Shown in pieces: positions 1 through 11,857 of a stretch of 64,000 nucleotides of DNA (position 1 is the stretch's first letter; the number at the start of each line of letters is the position of its first letter). The notes below the pieces were generated by a model. It was not told where the DNA came from. It saw nothing but the letters and a program-made list of their open reading frames with translations, and searched no databases. The translations under genes were made by a program, and so were the position numbers. This stretch comes from Buddleja alternifolia (lineage: Eukaryota; Streptophyta; Magnoliopsida; Lamiales; Scrophulariaceae): assembly GCA_019426215.1 (NCBI GenBank), contig CM033394.1, positions 14,280,195 through 14,344,194 of the forward strand, written 5' to 3'.

Positions 1-201
1 CCTCAGCAATGCTCTGACTTTCTGAGCGTGCCTTTGTTATAGCCGGAACACTAGTTGAGGCTTGAACCTCTTTGGGAGCAGGTTCCTCTACTTCAAGTGT
101 AGCAGCTTCTGCGGCAACATCTTTGGCAATGGCCACAATATTTGTGATCTCAACATCCAGGTGGACGTCTGTTGATGCTTCAGCAGCAGCTGGAACTAGA
201 G

Positions 202-285
202 CTGTAAAATAAGAGCTATCCTCTAGAAGGGCAGGATCTTCTACAGATGTAGGAAAGGAAATGCTGTGGAAAGAAATAAACTTAC
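202..285 (-). other. Candidate spliceosomal intron in SIRE-A ORF2 (84 bp)
   Basis: On the minus strand the exon ends CAGG and is followed by GTAAGT (from 285). An acceptor TTTTACAG ends at 202. The 84-bp length keeps the frame whether it is spliced or not. SIRE-B has the same CAGG|GTAAGT at the matching point (28128) with an 82-bp interval that must be removed to stay open. This is the weaker of the two copies because retention is also open. Confidence 0.4.
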
Positions 286-305
286 CCTGAGAACTTGTCT
301 CATCA

Positions 306-377
306 GCAACTTGAGCGCTTGGCTCAACAGCAACTTGAGCGCTTGACTCAATAGAAACTTGAGCGCTTGGCTTAACA
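306..377 (-). repeat. 24-bp tandem repeat, three copies, in ORF2
   Basis: Three near-identical 24-bp units start at 306, 330 and 354, each containing ACTTGAGCGCTTG on the plus strand. They encode an 8-residue repeat of the form SAQVxxE on the minus strand, in the low-complexity part of ORF2. Confidence 0.85.
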
Positions 378-1507
378 GTCTCATGCTCTTCAGGAACAGG
401 AGCAGTTTGACGCTTGCTTGTCCTGGAACGCTTGAAAATTTTCTTCACGTTGACTCCTTCAACTAGTTTTAGCATTTGAGCGGGAGGAGCGACAGCTGGT
501 TCTTCAAAGTCTATTTGTTTAATAATCCCTTCCAGCTTCCTACGCCTGATGAGAGGTATCTTGTCCTCTGCATCCTCATCAGTGTCCTCATCATCCTTTT
601 GAGGAGAAGGAATGACTTGAGCCTTGGGCTTTCTGAGAGCCCTCTTTTTTGTAGCAGTCGGATGCTTCACGGCTTCTTTTGGAACTGGACGCTTAGCTTC
701 TTCATCTGACGCTTTGCGTACTTCCAGATGCTCAGATAGTGGTCTAGCAGCACCACCAACCTTGGGAGGATTGAACAGATTGTTCAGAATTCTTCTTCCC
801 AGCATCTTGGTCTTGTTCAGCGGTTGACCAGATGAGTAGACACAGTCTGATTGATACAATAGGTCACTCAAAATAAGCCCATAAGGTTTACTTGGGGTGC
901 TTAAACAGTCACGAAACCTTCCAAAGACATACTCACTCCAGTTGATCTTGAGATTGAGGAGTATCGCCGTCATCATCTAAAATTGAACTGGGTTTACCTT
1001 ATCACAGGTACCCACTCTGCATTCTATGATCTTGCTGCAGAAATTAGCCATCAGTCGATACTTGGACACTAAATCTTTCTTTTCAAAGTGCTGTTTGTAT
1101 GGTACTCCATCATATGCACTCATAGTCGTCCATGCGTTTTTGATTTGTTCTAAAGTAACACTGTCCAATGCCTCACCCTCATTTGGAAGATTGAAGTTCT
1201 TGGCAATGGAAGCAACAGACAAAACAAATTCCTTTGGTGGCTCCTTCTTGGATAGAGGAATGAGACAAGAGATAGACTTCTTGTCTGCGGAGAGTTTAGC
1301 AGTTTTCCAGAAGGTGTCGACTTCCGTTGGAAACAAATAGGAATACTTCGTCAAGAATGTTTTGAGCCCAGCCTTGGTTACCATGTCCATCATATCAGTT
1401 AGATTGATCTGAGGTTGCTCATAAAGAAATTTCCAATCGACAACAAGGACTTTAGTAACCTTGATGATAGGCTCGGCCGAAGTAGAAACAGATTTCTTTG
1501 GTACCAT

Positions 1508-2298
1508 TTTTAGTGAAGGAGATGAATTGAGATTTTCTTTTGCTTTGAAAGAGAGAGAGAGTAAAATTTGTAGAGTAATTGTGCAGAGAGTAAAGTAAAG
1601 AATTTTTTGCAAAAAAAATTGTGTTTTAAATGACACAGAAGGAAAATTTTGAAACTTGTGTTCTCTCGTCTCACTAAGATGTAGACACGTGTAAAGTTAC
1701 TTTATCTCAGCCATGAATAGTATTAACTTCAGACACGAGTTTTGTGTAAAAGAGAGAAGTTACATTTGGTAACTCCCATATTTAATGATTTGACATCCGA
1801 GAGTTAAAATTTGAAAAACGTTTGGGATTTTCAGAGTGTAGTACACATGCCTGATGGTACACTGACACGTACATAGACACGTGCTACTTCTGAACCGCCA
1901 TTTTGAAAAGTTTTGATTACCCGCCAGTTTAATGTGATGGAAGCGTGTAGATAGAGTACAACATAGACTGCTGAGTCTATCCACTACTTCAAGAAGCTTG
2001 TAAAATTTATGCATGAGTTTTATAAACGATTTTATATTAAGTGTTGAATGGAATTAGTTCAACGCTTAACAGATACCACTCATTGTTAAATTTATATTGA
2101 CGCTTGAAATCAAGATCCTTTTATTTTTTAGCGTCAACATATTGTGCATAAATAATTCTGAGCATTGATGATCATGCATATGAAAGTTTTTGATCATTGA
2201 CGCTTGGAATATGTTTCAAGTACAATTTTAAGGTTCCCCTTAAGTTTGATAACTTGTAACAACTTTTCAAAAATCTTTTGGACATAAATAAAGTGGAT
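1508..2298 (-). other. Non-coding spacer between pol and ORF2 of SIRE-A
   Basis: About 0.8 kb without a credible ORF. SIRE-B has a spacer of similar size at the same place (26091-26904). It would form the leader of any transcript specific to ORF2. I saw no clear TATA box or splice acceptor. Confidence 0.6.
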
Positions 2299-2310
2299 TC
2301 CCCCTAAATT
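2299..2310 (-). other. Internal polypurine-tract-like motif after pol (SIRE-A)
   Basis: On the minus strand AATTTAGGGGGAAT sits at the RNase H stop. SIRE-B has the same motif at 26069-26080. It resembles a PPT but is not next to an LTR. Confidence 0.55.
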
Positions 2311-5300
2311 ATATATCTAATAAAATATGATGCATAATGATTAAGCGTTTTAAGTCGATCATACCTAATTCACTTCTCAAAGTAAGAAAGCGTTGTTCAT
2401 TGAACGCTTTGGTGAAGATATCTGCCAATTGTTTGTCAGTTCCAATAAAATGCCTGGAGATATCTTTCTTTTGAACATGGTCACGAAGAAAATGGTATCT
2501 AATGTCAATATGTTTGGTTCTGGAGTGAAGAACAGGGTTTTGAGTCATGGCTAGAGCGCTTTGGTTATCACAATGAATGGGGGTTGGACCTAGGATTATA
2601 CCATAATCTCTAAGCTATTGCCTCATCTATAACACTTGTGCACAACAACTTCCAGCAGCTACATACTCAGCTTCGGTTATGGAGGTAGCTATCGATTGTT
2701 GTTTCTTACTATGCCATGAAACTAACCTATCACCTAGAAATTGGCATGTACCACCAGTGCTCGTACGATCTATTTTGCAACCTGCAAAACCTGCATCTGG
2801 TAACCAATTAGTTCAAAAGGAGAGTCCCTAGGATACCATAAGCCCTCACTTTGTGTGCCTTTTAGGTATTTAAGGATCTTCTTGGCAGCAATTAAGTGTG
2901 ACTCCTTAGGATCGGCTTGAAACCGTGCACACATCCATACTGAAAACATAATATCAGGTCTACTAGCAGTAAGATAAAGAAGTGATCCAATGATACCTCT
3001 ATAGTTAGTGATATCAACTTTCTTCCCACTTTCATCTTTATCTAGCTTAAGCGTTTGGCTCATTGGAATTTTTTAATATGATGCATTTTCCATACCAAAT
3101 TTCTTAATCATATCTCTTGTATATTTAGCTTGGTTAATAAATATGTCATTAGGGAGTTGTTTAACTTGTAATCCTAAGAAAAAAGTTAATTCACCCATCA
3201 TGCTCATTTCAAATTGTTCTTGCATCATCTTCAAAGATTTTTCACACAGACGTTTGTTAGTAGAACCAAATATAATATCATCAACATAAATTTGGACTAA
3301 GTTAATATCTTCATCATTGGAAATCTTAAATAACGTTGTATCAACGCTGGCTTTTGAAAAGCCTTTACCAATAAGGAAAATAGAGAGAGTGTCATACCAT
3401 GCTCGGGGTGCTTGCTTAAGCCCATACAGCGCTTTGTCTAGCTTATAAACCATACCCTTACCATGGTTGTTGATGAATCCCGGTGGTTGCTCCACATATA
3501 CTTCTTCTTGGAGTTTACCATTCAGGAAGGCACTCTTCACGTCCATTTGATACACTTTAAACTTGTTGAACGCTGCATATGCTAGAAACATACGAATTGC
3601 TTCAAGACGGGCGACAGGAGCATATATCTCATCAAAATCAATTCCCTCTTCTTAGCAATATCCTTGAGCAATGAGTCTGGACTTGTTCCTTATCACAATG
3701 CCATTCTCATCCATCTTGTTTCTATATACCCATCTAGTTCCAATAACTCCTTGGTGAATTGGTCTTGGTACTAGTGTCCAAACCTTACTACGCTTAAACT
3801 GATTAAGATTTTCTTGCATGGCTTCAATCCAACTTGGATCGCTTAGCGCTTCATCCACTTTCTTAGGCTCCATTTGAGATAGAAAGTTTGCTAACATAGC
3901 CTCATTAAATGTAGCGGCTCTAGTCCTAACAGGCGCTTCAATATCTCCAATAATTTGCTCAGGTGGATGATCACGCAACCATAGTCTATCTGGTTGGAAT
4001 GGGTTAAGAGGTTGAACAGGCACTTGACGATCAGACGTTTGACTACCCTCTTGCGTAGGCGCTTCAAATTCACTGATTCTTGTTTGCTCTCGATGATCAC
4101 TCTCTTCATGATCATCAGCAGATCTTGCATTGTTATCCGAAATATCCTCACGAGTAATCTTAGGAGGTGGCACTGAGATCTCATCATCATCGTCACTATC
4201 ATCATCAATTGTAATCTTAGACGCTTGATGACATAGATCTTCAACTCCTACATCATTCATATTAACCTTACTCGATTCTTGGTGAGCATCATAAAAAACA
4301 ACATGAATAGGTTCTTGAACCTTCGATTTGATCTTGTTTAAGATGCGAAAATTCTTTCCATTCTTGGCGTAGCCTAGAAAGACTCCCTCCTCCGCTTTAG
4401 AAGCAAATGTCTTTAGGCTTTGGGATCCATTGTTATTAATAAAACATTTAGAACCAAAGACATGAAAGTATGAGACATTTGGCTTACGTCCCTTCCACAG
4501 TTCATATGGAGTTTTCCCATGATGTTTGTTGATCATGCAACGGTTTTGAGTGTAACAGGCAGTGTTGACCGCTTCGGCCCAAAACCTAGGAGCAAGCTTG
4601 GACTCTGCTAACATTGTCCTAGCGGCTTCCTTGAGCGTTCTGTTCCGGCGCTCAGCAACACCATTCTGTTGGGGAGTTCTGGGAGCTGAATACTCATGAT
4701 GTATTCCATTCTCTACACAAAATTTCTCAACAACTTTGTTAGTAAACTCAGTACCGTGATCGCTTCTTATTCTTGCAACCTTAAGATTTTTCAATGTTTG
4801 AAGTTGCCGAATAAGCGTTGTTAACTTGTCACATGTTTTATCTTTTGATGGAAGAAATTCCACCCAAGTAAACCGAGACAAATCATCTACTATCACCAAA
4901 GTATACCTTTTACCACTCACACTAATAGTTTGAACGGGTCCAAACAGATCCATGTGAAGTAGTTCAAGTATTTTAGAGGTAGATAGATGAGGTTTTCTTT
5001 TGAAAGATGATTTAACTTGTTTTCCCATTTGACAAGAGTCACAAAGGCGATCCTTATGAAATGGTCCTTTTGGTAATCCCTCTACAAGATTTAGATTTAT
5101 AAGCTGAGAGATTGTCTTAAAGTTGAGGTGATTCATTTTTCTATGCCATAACTAACCCGTTTTAGATTCATTTTTAGCAACAAAACATGTTGGGTTGTTA
5201 TCAAGTGTTGAACCCCAATCTACCAAATATACATTGTTTGCTCTTTTTCCTTTCAGTTTAGTAGACTTAGTCTTAGCTAGCGTTATTTATATAGCAACAG

Positions 5301-5584
5301 TCACTTGAGAATATGACTTCAAAACCTTTATCACAAAATTGACTTATGCTTAATAAATTGTGCTTTAGACCCTCAACATAATAAACATCACTTATCATGA
5401 TGTTCCCCCTATGCACAGTACCTATACCTTTGGTTTTACCTTTGGAGTTGTCACCAAATACAACCTGAGGACCATTGGCAGCTCGATAGTTGATCAGAAG
5501 ATCTTTGGAACCAGTCATGTGCCTTGACGATCCACTATCGAAGTACCAAATAGATGTATTGGTTTTAGCTCTAGGTACTTGCAA
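2309..5584 (-). pseudogene. SIRE-A pol: protease, integrase, reverse transcriptase, RNase H
   Basis: This is the polyprotein that processes, integrates and reverse-transcribes the element. In order: aspartic protease with FDSGSSRHM near 5540; GAG-pre-integrase zinc finger (MNHLNF ... CDSCQMGK) near 5136-5030; integrase core with catalytic D (HMDLFGP), D (RSDHGTEF) and E (NGVAERRN) between about 4930 and 4630; RT with [12 protein letters not shown] and catalytic YVDDIIFGS near 3290; RNase H with the TKHIDIRYHFLRDHV block at 2309-2548. Frames change between about 5273 and 5136 and near 2770. One TAA (3649-3651) separates two in-frame RT pieces. Size and order match complete copia pol, so the damage is point decay rather than large deletion. 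Confidence 0.9.
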
Positions 5585-5598
5585 TCAAAAGGGAAGTT

Positions 5599-7798
5599 CT
5601 ATTTCTGTTTAGGTACCCATTGTTGCTTGGGTCCTTTACTATTAGTAGCATTGTTAGATTGAATTAGAACTTTAGGAACCCATATTTGCCTAGTCTTCAT
5701 TGTAGGAATACTAGCCTTCTTAGGTTTCACATTGTGTTGTGTGTGTTGTTTGGGTGTATAGTGATATCCTCGATTATAATAGTAATCATAATCATAGTCA
5801 TAGTCATAATCATCATAGTAGCGATAATATGATCTAGACCGTTGTGGATATTGACGCTGGTATTTCCTTGGCGCTAGCTTAGGGTGCACTTTTGATGCTG
5901 GACGCTTAGCGCTTGATTCATAGTGGGCAGGTTTATCCTTAGCCTTTTGAGCGTTTGAACGAACCCGTCTTTGTGAATCATTTGCTTTTGCCTTTCCTAT
6001 GCCTGAGTCAGCTTTGGGTTTCTCATTTGGCCTCGTACCATTGTCGCTTGGTTCATTTAGCGTTTGTCTTTGTGAACCTTCTTTAACAAAGAAAACACAT
6101 TTTCCTTTGTTGTTTGTCGTAACTTTAGATTTGTTTGGTTGTTTACGAAATTTATTGCATCCTAAACCGGTCTTTTCACCAAATAATCTTGTTACCTCAG
6201 TCACATTGTCTAGCTTTCTTGACGCTTTAGACAATGATGAGACGAGTTGTTCTGATTTAGCAAGTCTAGCAATCAGCTCAGCTTCTCTCTTGACTATCAT
6301 ATCAAGATCACTTTTCAACTGGATTATTTCACTCTCAAGCGATTGGTTTTTCTCAATGTTGCTGAACTTGCAACTCTGCTTTGAGCGTCACTTTATCACT
6401 TTTGAGTGGTGAAATAATATCAAAGCGATTTTGGTATAATTTGGCGGCAACTTGACAATCATTATACTATTCTCTGACTTTGTCAAGTAATTCTTCATAA
6501 GAAAGAGGAAGAGATAATTCCGTGTTTACCTCAGGAGACGCTTCATCATCTCTAGCCATGAGACAAATAAGCGCTGAGTCATCCACTGGCTCATCATCAT
6601 CACTACTTTCTTCTGAAGCCTCCAAGTCTTCAGGTGCGGATGCTTGTTCTGATTCCGCTAGCAAACCTTGTTGACGAAGGTTGCTCCTGAATTGGTTTCT
6701 ATCCAAGTAATCCTGCCTTGAAGGATTAGATACGTTTGGATAAGGGCAATTTACCTGGTAGTGCCCTAGTTTCCTGCAATTATAACAAAGATTAGTTTTC
6801 ATCTTTTGCTCATTTGTTAATTATGTGTGGTTTTGAGATCACTGGCGCTGAGACATTTTGAGTAGACGCTTGGTACTGAACAGGCGCTTGGGATGTAAAA
6901 ACAGAATACTGAGGCGCTTGAAATTGTTGATGTATTGGAGCAGGCGCTTGATATGAATTGTGTCCTTGATGCTTAGGACTATTTCCTTTCTTTTCATATC
7001 TCAAGAACTTTCTGAATCTATTTAGAAGTGCTAGTTCCTCATCCTCACTGATATCTGAACCTTTTCCCTTATTACCCGATTTACCCTTGATTGATGCTAC
7101 GAGCGCTCCAGATTCAATTACCGAACTACTCACAACATCACTGACTGAATTTAACTCAAACTCAAATGCCTTGAGTTCTGAAAAGGAGTCTTCTGGACTC
7201 AAAAGATCCAACATATTAGATTCTCTCATTGCGGTTGTTTTCATCAAAAATCTACTAGGTAGATTTCTGAAAATCTTAACCACCATTTCTCTGTTTTGCA
7301 AATCCATTCCCAATGATGTAAGTTCCGTAACAAGACCTGTGAATCTTATGTCCAATTGCTCTAGGGTCTCGTTAGGCAACATCTTAAAGCTGTTGAATTT
7401 TTCTTTTGCAATGGAGAGCTTATTTTCCTTGATTTGAGCTGATCCACCACAAATTATGGCCAACTTATCCCAAATTGCTTTAGTGGTATTACATGATTTG
7501 ACTTGAATAAATTATCATTATCACCAATAGCTGTATACAAAGTATTTCGACCAACATTGTCCAAATTTGCTCTACGACGCTCATCAGTGGACCACTCTTG
7601 TTTAGGCTTCTCAACATAGCCATCTGGAGTTTCTTCCGTGGCTCCAGGTGCTCTGGTAATAACCTTCAGAATTTGTATTGGTCCATCTGAAATAATATCG
7701 CACATTTTGTCATCACATGAACATAGATATGTAAAAGCTTTGACCTTCCATGAGTCATTGTTTGACTCGGTCAACTTAGGGACTTTAGAAAATTCCAT
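5599..7798 (-). pseudogene. SIRE-A gag, frameshifted
   Basis: Capsid/nucleocapsid protein that packages element RNA into cytoplasmic particles. The start is the ATG at 7798 (MEFSKVPKLTES), 87 bp downstream of the PBS. The N-terminal part contains a copia gag segment (DSWKVKAFTYL), then a capsid-like stretch with ETLEQLDIRFTGLV, a P/Q-rich linker, and a CCHC zinc knuckle CYNCRKLGHYQVNC near 6780. A long charged C-terminal tail follows, with coiled-coil potential (KREAELIARLAKSEQLV) and a tyrosine-rich YDYDYDYDYYYN tract near 5790. Frameshifts lie near 7460 and 6805, and stops lie between 6467 and 6318. The tail after the knuckle is far longer than in ordinary copia gags, as in Sireviruses. Confidence 0.85.
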
Positions 7799-7884
7799 GA
7801 AAAACCAATTAAAAGCAACTAAATTTTGAAGAGAGATCTAAACAAGCTGTTAAGCTTGGAAATTTTTAAATTTCAACTTTAACT

Positions 7885-7896
7885 GCTCTAATACCA
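7885..7896 (-). other. Primer binding site (initiator-Met tRNA type), SIRE-A
   Basis: The minus strand reads TGGTATTAGAGC, one mismatch from the copia consensus TGGTATCAGAGC seen in SIRE-B. It lies two bases inside the LTR end CCAACA. Confidence 0.9.
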
Positions 7897-7898
7897 CT

Positions 7899-9449
7899 TG
7901 TTGGTCCCAAAGGGTAGGGGGGTTGAATAAACCCTGAAGTCTTTTTCGACTTCCAAAAGATTAGTATTAAAATGTTTTGGACGCATGAAATGTAGAAGCT
8001 CGATTAAGCGTTTACTTGAAATATAGGCGCTTTGCTTGAGCATATAATGAAGACTGTTTTTAGAAAGTTAACTTAGACTTTAAATTTTGAATACTTTAAC
8101 CAAATAGGTTTAAGCGTTCAGTTCTTTGATCAGTGTTAGCACAGCGGAATGATTTTGGAGTCTTCCTTTTTTAAACCTTTTAGTGTCACAGAAAGTGTTT
8201 TAGTTGCTTAGCATTCACTTGAGTTTTACTTAACAGATTTATACAAAGATATAATAATTTGAACAATGACTGTAAAGTAAAGAACACGATATTTGTAAGG
8301 TTCGTTGGGTGGTGTAATCCCAACTATGTCCTTCTTCTCCTTGAACACTCGGAGGCAATCCACTAAGATGGTTCTCAAAGAATCACACAAAAACTTCTAC
8401 AAATTAGGAAGACATTGATGTGGATGACATGAGCTCCTTGATCACAAAGATTTCTGCTCCAAATCACTTATATCCCCTTGCTTCTTTGACCCAGAAATAA
8501 TGCAAGTATCCAACTTCGACTTCACACAGATCGCGAGGCTTGGATGAGGTTTTTCTAAATGATTTGTTTGATTTTGATAAAGTTCAAACAACTGGGAATA
8601 TCTCAATAGTAGTGTAGGTTTCTCCGAAAAGAATATTTGAGATATTAGGTTGACTGTCTCAGGAATTGAAGAAAAGCAAGGAGAATGTTTGCTTGAATAT
8701 TCTGGCTTTTCTGAGATTTTAAGGAATGAGACTTCAATGCAACAACAATTTGGCTTGGAGTGGATCGTTCTTTTTGGCTTGTTGTTGAAGTCCTATTTAT
8801 AGGCATTCTTGGAAAAAGTGTCCGTTTGACACATGCATAGACGCGTGTTTCTCACTTTCGCGAGTGAACAACTTTTGTCCTTTTCCTGAAAATCTGCTGC
8901 ACAAAAGTTGGTGCTACAGTCTGTGAATAGTTGACAATCGAATAGGGTGTCTTCTCCGTACATCTGAAAGTGCTTATCACATTTAATGCTCTTATCAGCA
9001 TTTAATGCATTTGAATTAAATGCCCGTTGGCACCTAATGCACTGGGAATATTTTCATTAAACTCCTTCTGGATTTGGAAATAAATTCAGGTGAAATCCAT
9101 CATTGATAGACGCTTATCCATTCTTGAATTACTTCTGTCCTATAAGATGACGCTTGATATAGCTGGTCATTGAGACACTTGGAAACTTCATCTTCATTCA
9201 GACTTCAGTCGCTTGAGTCTTCAAACTTTACTGCTGATAAGCTCACTCAGAATTGATCAGACGCTCAGCCTAAGACTACTTAGCCTAACAATCTAGAATA
9301 AACAAAAAACGAAGCCTATAAAGCCTATTACAAATCTAACGCTTCAAAGCATATACATGATTTCTTCTAAAAACAAACTTACATATTTTGGGGTCTAACA
9401 TACATTCCTAATTGTCATCATCAAAATATCTAATATAAAACTCCTAACA
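7899..9449 (-). repeat. SIRE-A 5' LTR (1551 bp)
   Basis: On the minus strand it starts TGTTAGGAG (9449) and ends GGACCAACA (7899). It aligns by eye along its length with the SIRE-B LTRs, including the TTTTGATGATGACA block near the start and the TATA region. It is non-coding. Confidence 0.9.
8794..8801 (-). promoter_or_regulatory. LTR TATA box, SIRE-A
   Basis: TATAAATA on the minus strand within CCTATAAATAGG, at the same relative LTR position as the TATA boxes of SIRE-B. Confidence 0.6.
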
Positions 9450-9975
9450 ATAAGCGTTTGAAAGTTTGTAATTTTATTTAGGCTTATAATTTTTATCTTT
9501 GTAGAATTTAGGCTAAATATTAGATACCGAATCGCTAATAGAATTCTAAGTAAGTCTATTAGAGATGAGGTTGAAGATCAGCGTCTGAAGACAAATGAAG
9601 ATAAAGATTTGTTCTTAGCGTCTGTCAAACGCTAAAGAACTATTTCAGGATTTATGACTGAAGCGCTCAAAACACTCCAGCGATCAAGGATCAGATTCAC
9701 CTGAAATAAATTCTCAAGTCATGAAGGACTTAAATGCAATCATTCAACGGACATTTATTTCCAACAGGAAATAAATTCAAAAGTATTAAATGCCTGATAA
9801 GTGCATTAAATGTGATAAGCTGTTATGACTTGTGGAGAAGCCACCTTTTGACTAGACTGTCAGATTTCAGAGTTCGAAACCTGCTACTCTCCAATCAGAA
9901 CCAGCAAGATTTCAGGAATGTCACAGAAAAGGTAGACTCACACGCCGCGTGAGAGGCACACTCCTACTTGTGTCC
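9450..9975 (+). repeat. SIRE-B 5' LTR, first remaining segment
   Basis: Matches the SIRE-B 3' LTR from 31551 onward (AAGCGTTTGAAAGTTTG against AAGTGTTTGAAAGTTTG). It starts abruptly at the SIRE-A junction and stops at TGTCC (9971-9975), the target duplicated by the Athila element. Confidence 0.9.
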
Positions 9976-11818
9976 TGACACGCTAAAAGCTAACGTGCTA
10001 TGATAGCAAGTGCACGAGTCGTGTGTAATAATAAATGGATTGTAAGTCCGGATTGTCGAACCTCAAGGACTTGAACTCTAGTTTAAGATTTGTAATGAAG
10101 TGAATAAACAAAGTAAGAATAAATTCAAATAAAATTTGTAAAGAACAAGAACAAAGATGAGCAAGTGATTTAAAACCAATTATAAAGGGAGACTAAGGCA
10201 CATGCTAGGTTCAAATTGATCAAATATACTTATAAAGGTTCTTGTTGAAGGATTACACTTATATTGTTATGGTGAGAGTTCCGAGGGTAGAGAATAACCG
10301 ATGTCTCGCGTATAAACTCCTATGCTTAGATCGTGATTCCCCAAATATTCCTATCCGGAATCTAACCACTAAACATGCATTAACGTACTAGAGTTCACTC
10401 GATTAGAATCGAACAACTTCACCCGGGAATCTTTACCTATGTCTAGGGCAATTCTTCATTAGTTGCGGGTCATGATGTGAATTTCTTGCACCCTAAGTTA
10501 ATTTTCTCCCGAAATATCAACCTAGGCATAAGATTCTAACATATAGTGATCAAGTATATGCAAGATAGGTAAAAACACAAATTCACATCACATAACAATA
10601 TAAGTATAACCTCAACAATCATCTATTATAAGCATATATCACAATTTGACCTTACATGGCCTTAGTATTATGAATTTAGTTCATGATAGATATTATGAAA
10701 AACAATAATGAATAAATACACATGTTCATAGACATGAATGAAATGAAAAGGCTATAAAAACTCCCTCTAATGTAATAGATGATGGCCCCTTGATTGGAGC
10801 TTCAATTCCTAGCTTTCTCCTCTTAGAATGATGAAGAATGGTGATGAATGAAGCTTGAGGACCGATTCCTCCTCCTCCTTTCCTCCAAGAATCTGAAATT
10901 GATAGTGAATGATGAAGAGTATGGGTTCCCCTTCCTTTTATAGCCAAAATTTCACTAAAGTATGCATTAAGAATTCCCATTAAAGTTCCCCAATGAGAAT
11001 TCCACCTAAGGTGATGCTTAAAGTATGGCTTTTAAGATTCCAACCAGCTAAAAAATGCTGAACTTTCGGCCCTTAAGAATTCCTCCAAGCATAACCATGT
11101 GAAAACTTCAACAAAACACATGCATGCTGCCATTTTCTTGCTTTCCAGCGCAGTCTTAGTATTTTCCTCATACAATTCTCCACAGATCTCCAAATTGGAT
11201 GATTGAAGTCCGCATGTGCAGATAACACATAGATCTACAACTTTCCAGAAGGACATGTTGTCCAATTCTGTCGCTAAGTATACCTAAATTACGTTTCAAC
11301 ATGGAGGTTGTTTCTGATTTGGTGCCCATAAAGTAAATCTACCAAGAAACACACTTATGACAACCCCTCAACACATGTGCTGAATTATGGCCAAAAGTGA
11401 TTCTTACCCATCATATAATGCTGGAATTTAGGCTGAAAAGGAGTAACATTTGGACTATCCACGCCTAGGCATGACTAGGAGGGCGCTGGGGCGTATCCTG
11501 GCACGTGTACTTCTCTGTTCGGCGCAACAAATGTATGTCCTTCATAACTCTCTCCACAGACCTCCGATTTGGATAATTCAAGTTACCAAGTGAAGCTAAC
11601 ACAGAGATAAACAACTTTGTTCAAGGAGACGTCCTCAAATTCGAACTCAAAATATGCATAAATTCTGTATTTGCGTGAATTATTCCTCTATTGTAGTGAT
11701 TTTTCACCTTTACTCGATAAGCACACAAATTAAACGCAAATGTGGTATAAATCATGCATAAACCAATATAAATCCAATAAATATGAGGCTCTAAAACATG
11801 TAAATTCACACCCTATCA
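9976..11818 (-). repeat. Athila-1 3' LTR
   Basis: On the minus strand it begins TGATAGGGTGTG (11818) and ends TAGCGTGTCA (9976). It pairs with 15964-17807 and is homologous to 59680-61597. A TATA-like CTATAAAAGG lies at 10934-10943. Confidence 0.93.
10934..10943 (-). promoter_or_regulatory. LTR TATA-like box, Athila-1 3' LTR
   Basis: CTATAAAAGG on the minus strand. The same decamer occurs at 16923-16932 and 60642-60651 in the other Athila LTRs. Confidence 0.5.
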
Positions 11819-11857
11819 ACACCCCCAAACTTACCCATTGATCGTCCTCGAGCAATG
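11819..11857 (-). other. Athila-1 PPT with upstream hairpin
   Basis: The minus strand reads a hairpin, CATTGCTCG-loop-CGATCAATG (11836-11857 in genome order, 8 of 9 pairs, tetraloop region), then GGGTAAGTTTGGGGGTG, then the LTR start TGATAGG. The purine tract primes plus-strand synthesis. Athila-2 has the same module at 61598-61635 with a perfect stem. Confidence 0.75.

Larger units (their letters stand above)
1..1507 (-). pseudogene. SIRE-A third ORF (ORF2), N-terminal part
   Basis: Function unknown. The start chosen is the ATG at 1507-1505 (MVPKKSVS), because SIRE-B's equivalent at 26905 also begins M-[AV]-P-K. Reading is open to a single TAG (974-976), then open again in the same frame to the window edge. 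The first ~175 residues align by eye with SIRE-B: 'VVDWKFLY' against 'LINWDYLH', 'MANFCSKIIECR' against 'MANICSKMIECR', 'LKINWSEYVFGRF' against 'LKINWSLYVFNRF'. After the stop comes a basic, proline- and acidic-rich low-complexity region containing an 8-residue repeat. The block layout recalls the 'putative plant transposon protein' domain often found in plant repeat ORFs, but I could not verify that. I see no transmembrane segment, so 'envelope-like' is not supported. The codons around 202-285 can be read through or spliced (see the intron entry). Confidence 0.7.
1..9449 (-). mobile_element. SIRE-A: Ty1/copia Sirevirus-like retrotransposon, partial (3' end off the left edge)
   Basis: Read on the minus strand this is 5' LTR (7899-9449), PBS (7885-7896), gag, pol in the copia order protease-integrase-RT-RNase H, then an extra ORF that runs off position 1. 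The 3' LTR lies left of the window. The copia order, an initiator-Met-type PBS, an LTR of about 1.55 kb and a long third ORF after pol point to the Sirevirus lineage. The 5' LTR abuts truncated LTR sequence of SIRE-B at 9449/9450: SIRE-B's 3' LTR has about 99 bp (31452-31550) that are missing next to 9450. SIRE-A therefore most likely inserted into SIRE-B's 5' LTR, and a TSD ATAAG (9450-9454) is predicted left of the window. Internal stops and frameshifts make it non-functional. Confidence 0.85.

Noticed and set aside
5999..6412. Plus-strand open frame of 137 codons
   Set aside because: Antisense shadow of SIRE-A gag; low-complexity and no recognisable motif.
10726..11265. Minus-strand frames repeated in the Athila LTRs (also 16715-17254, 60740-60973)
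   Set aside because: Present only because LTRs are repeated; non-coding promoter and untranslated sequence.
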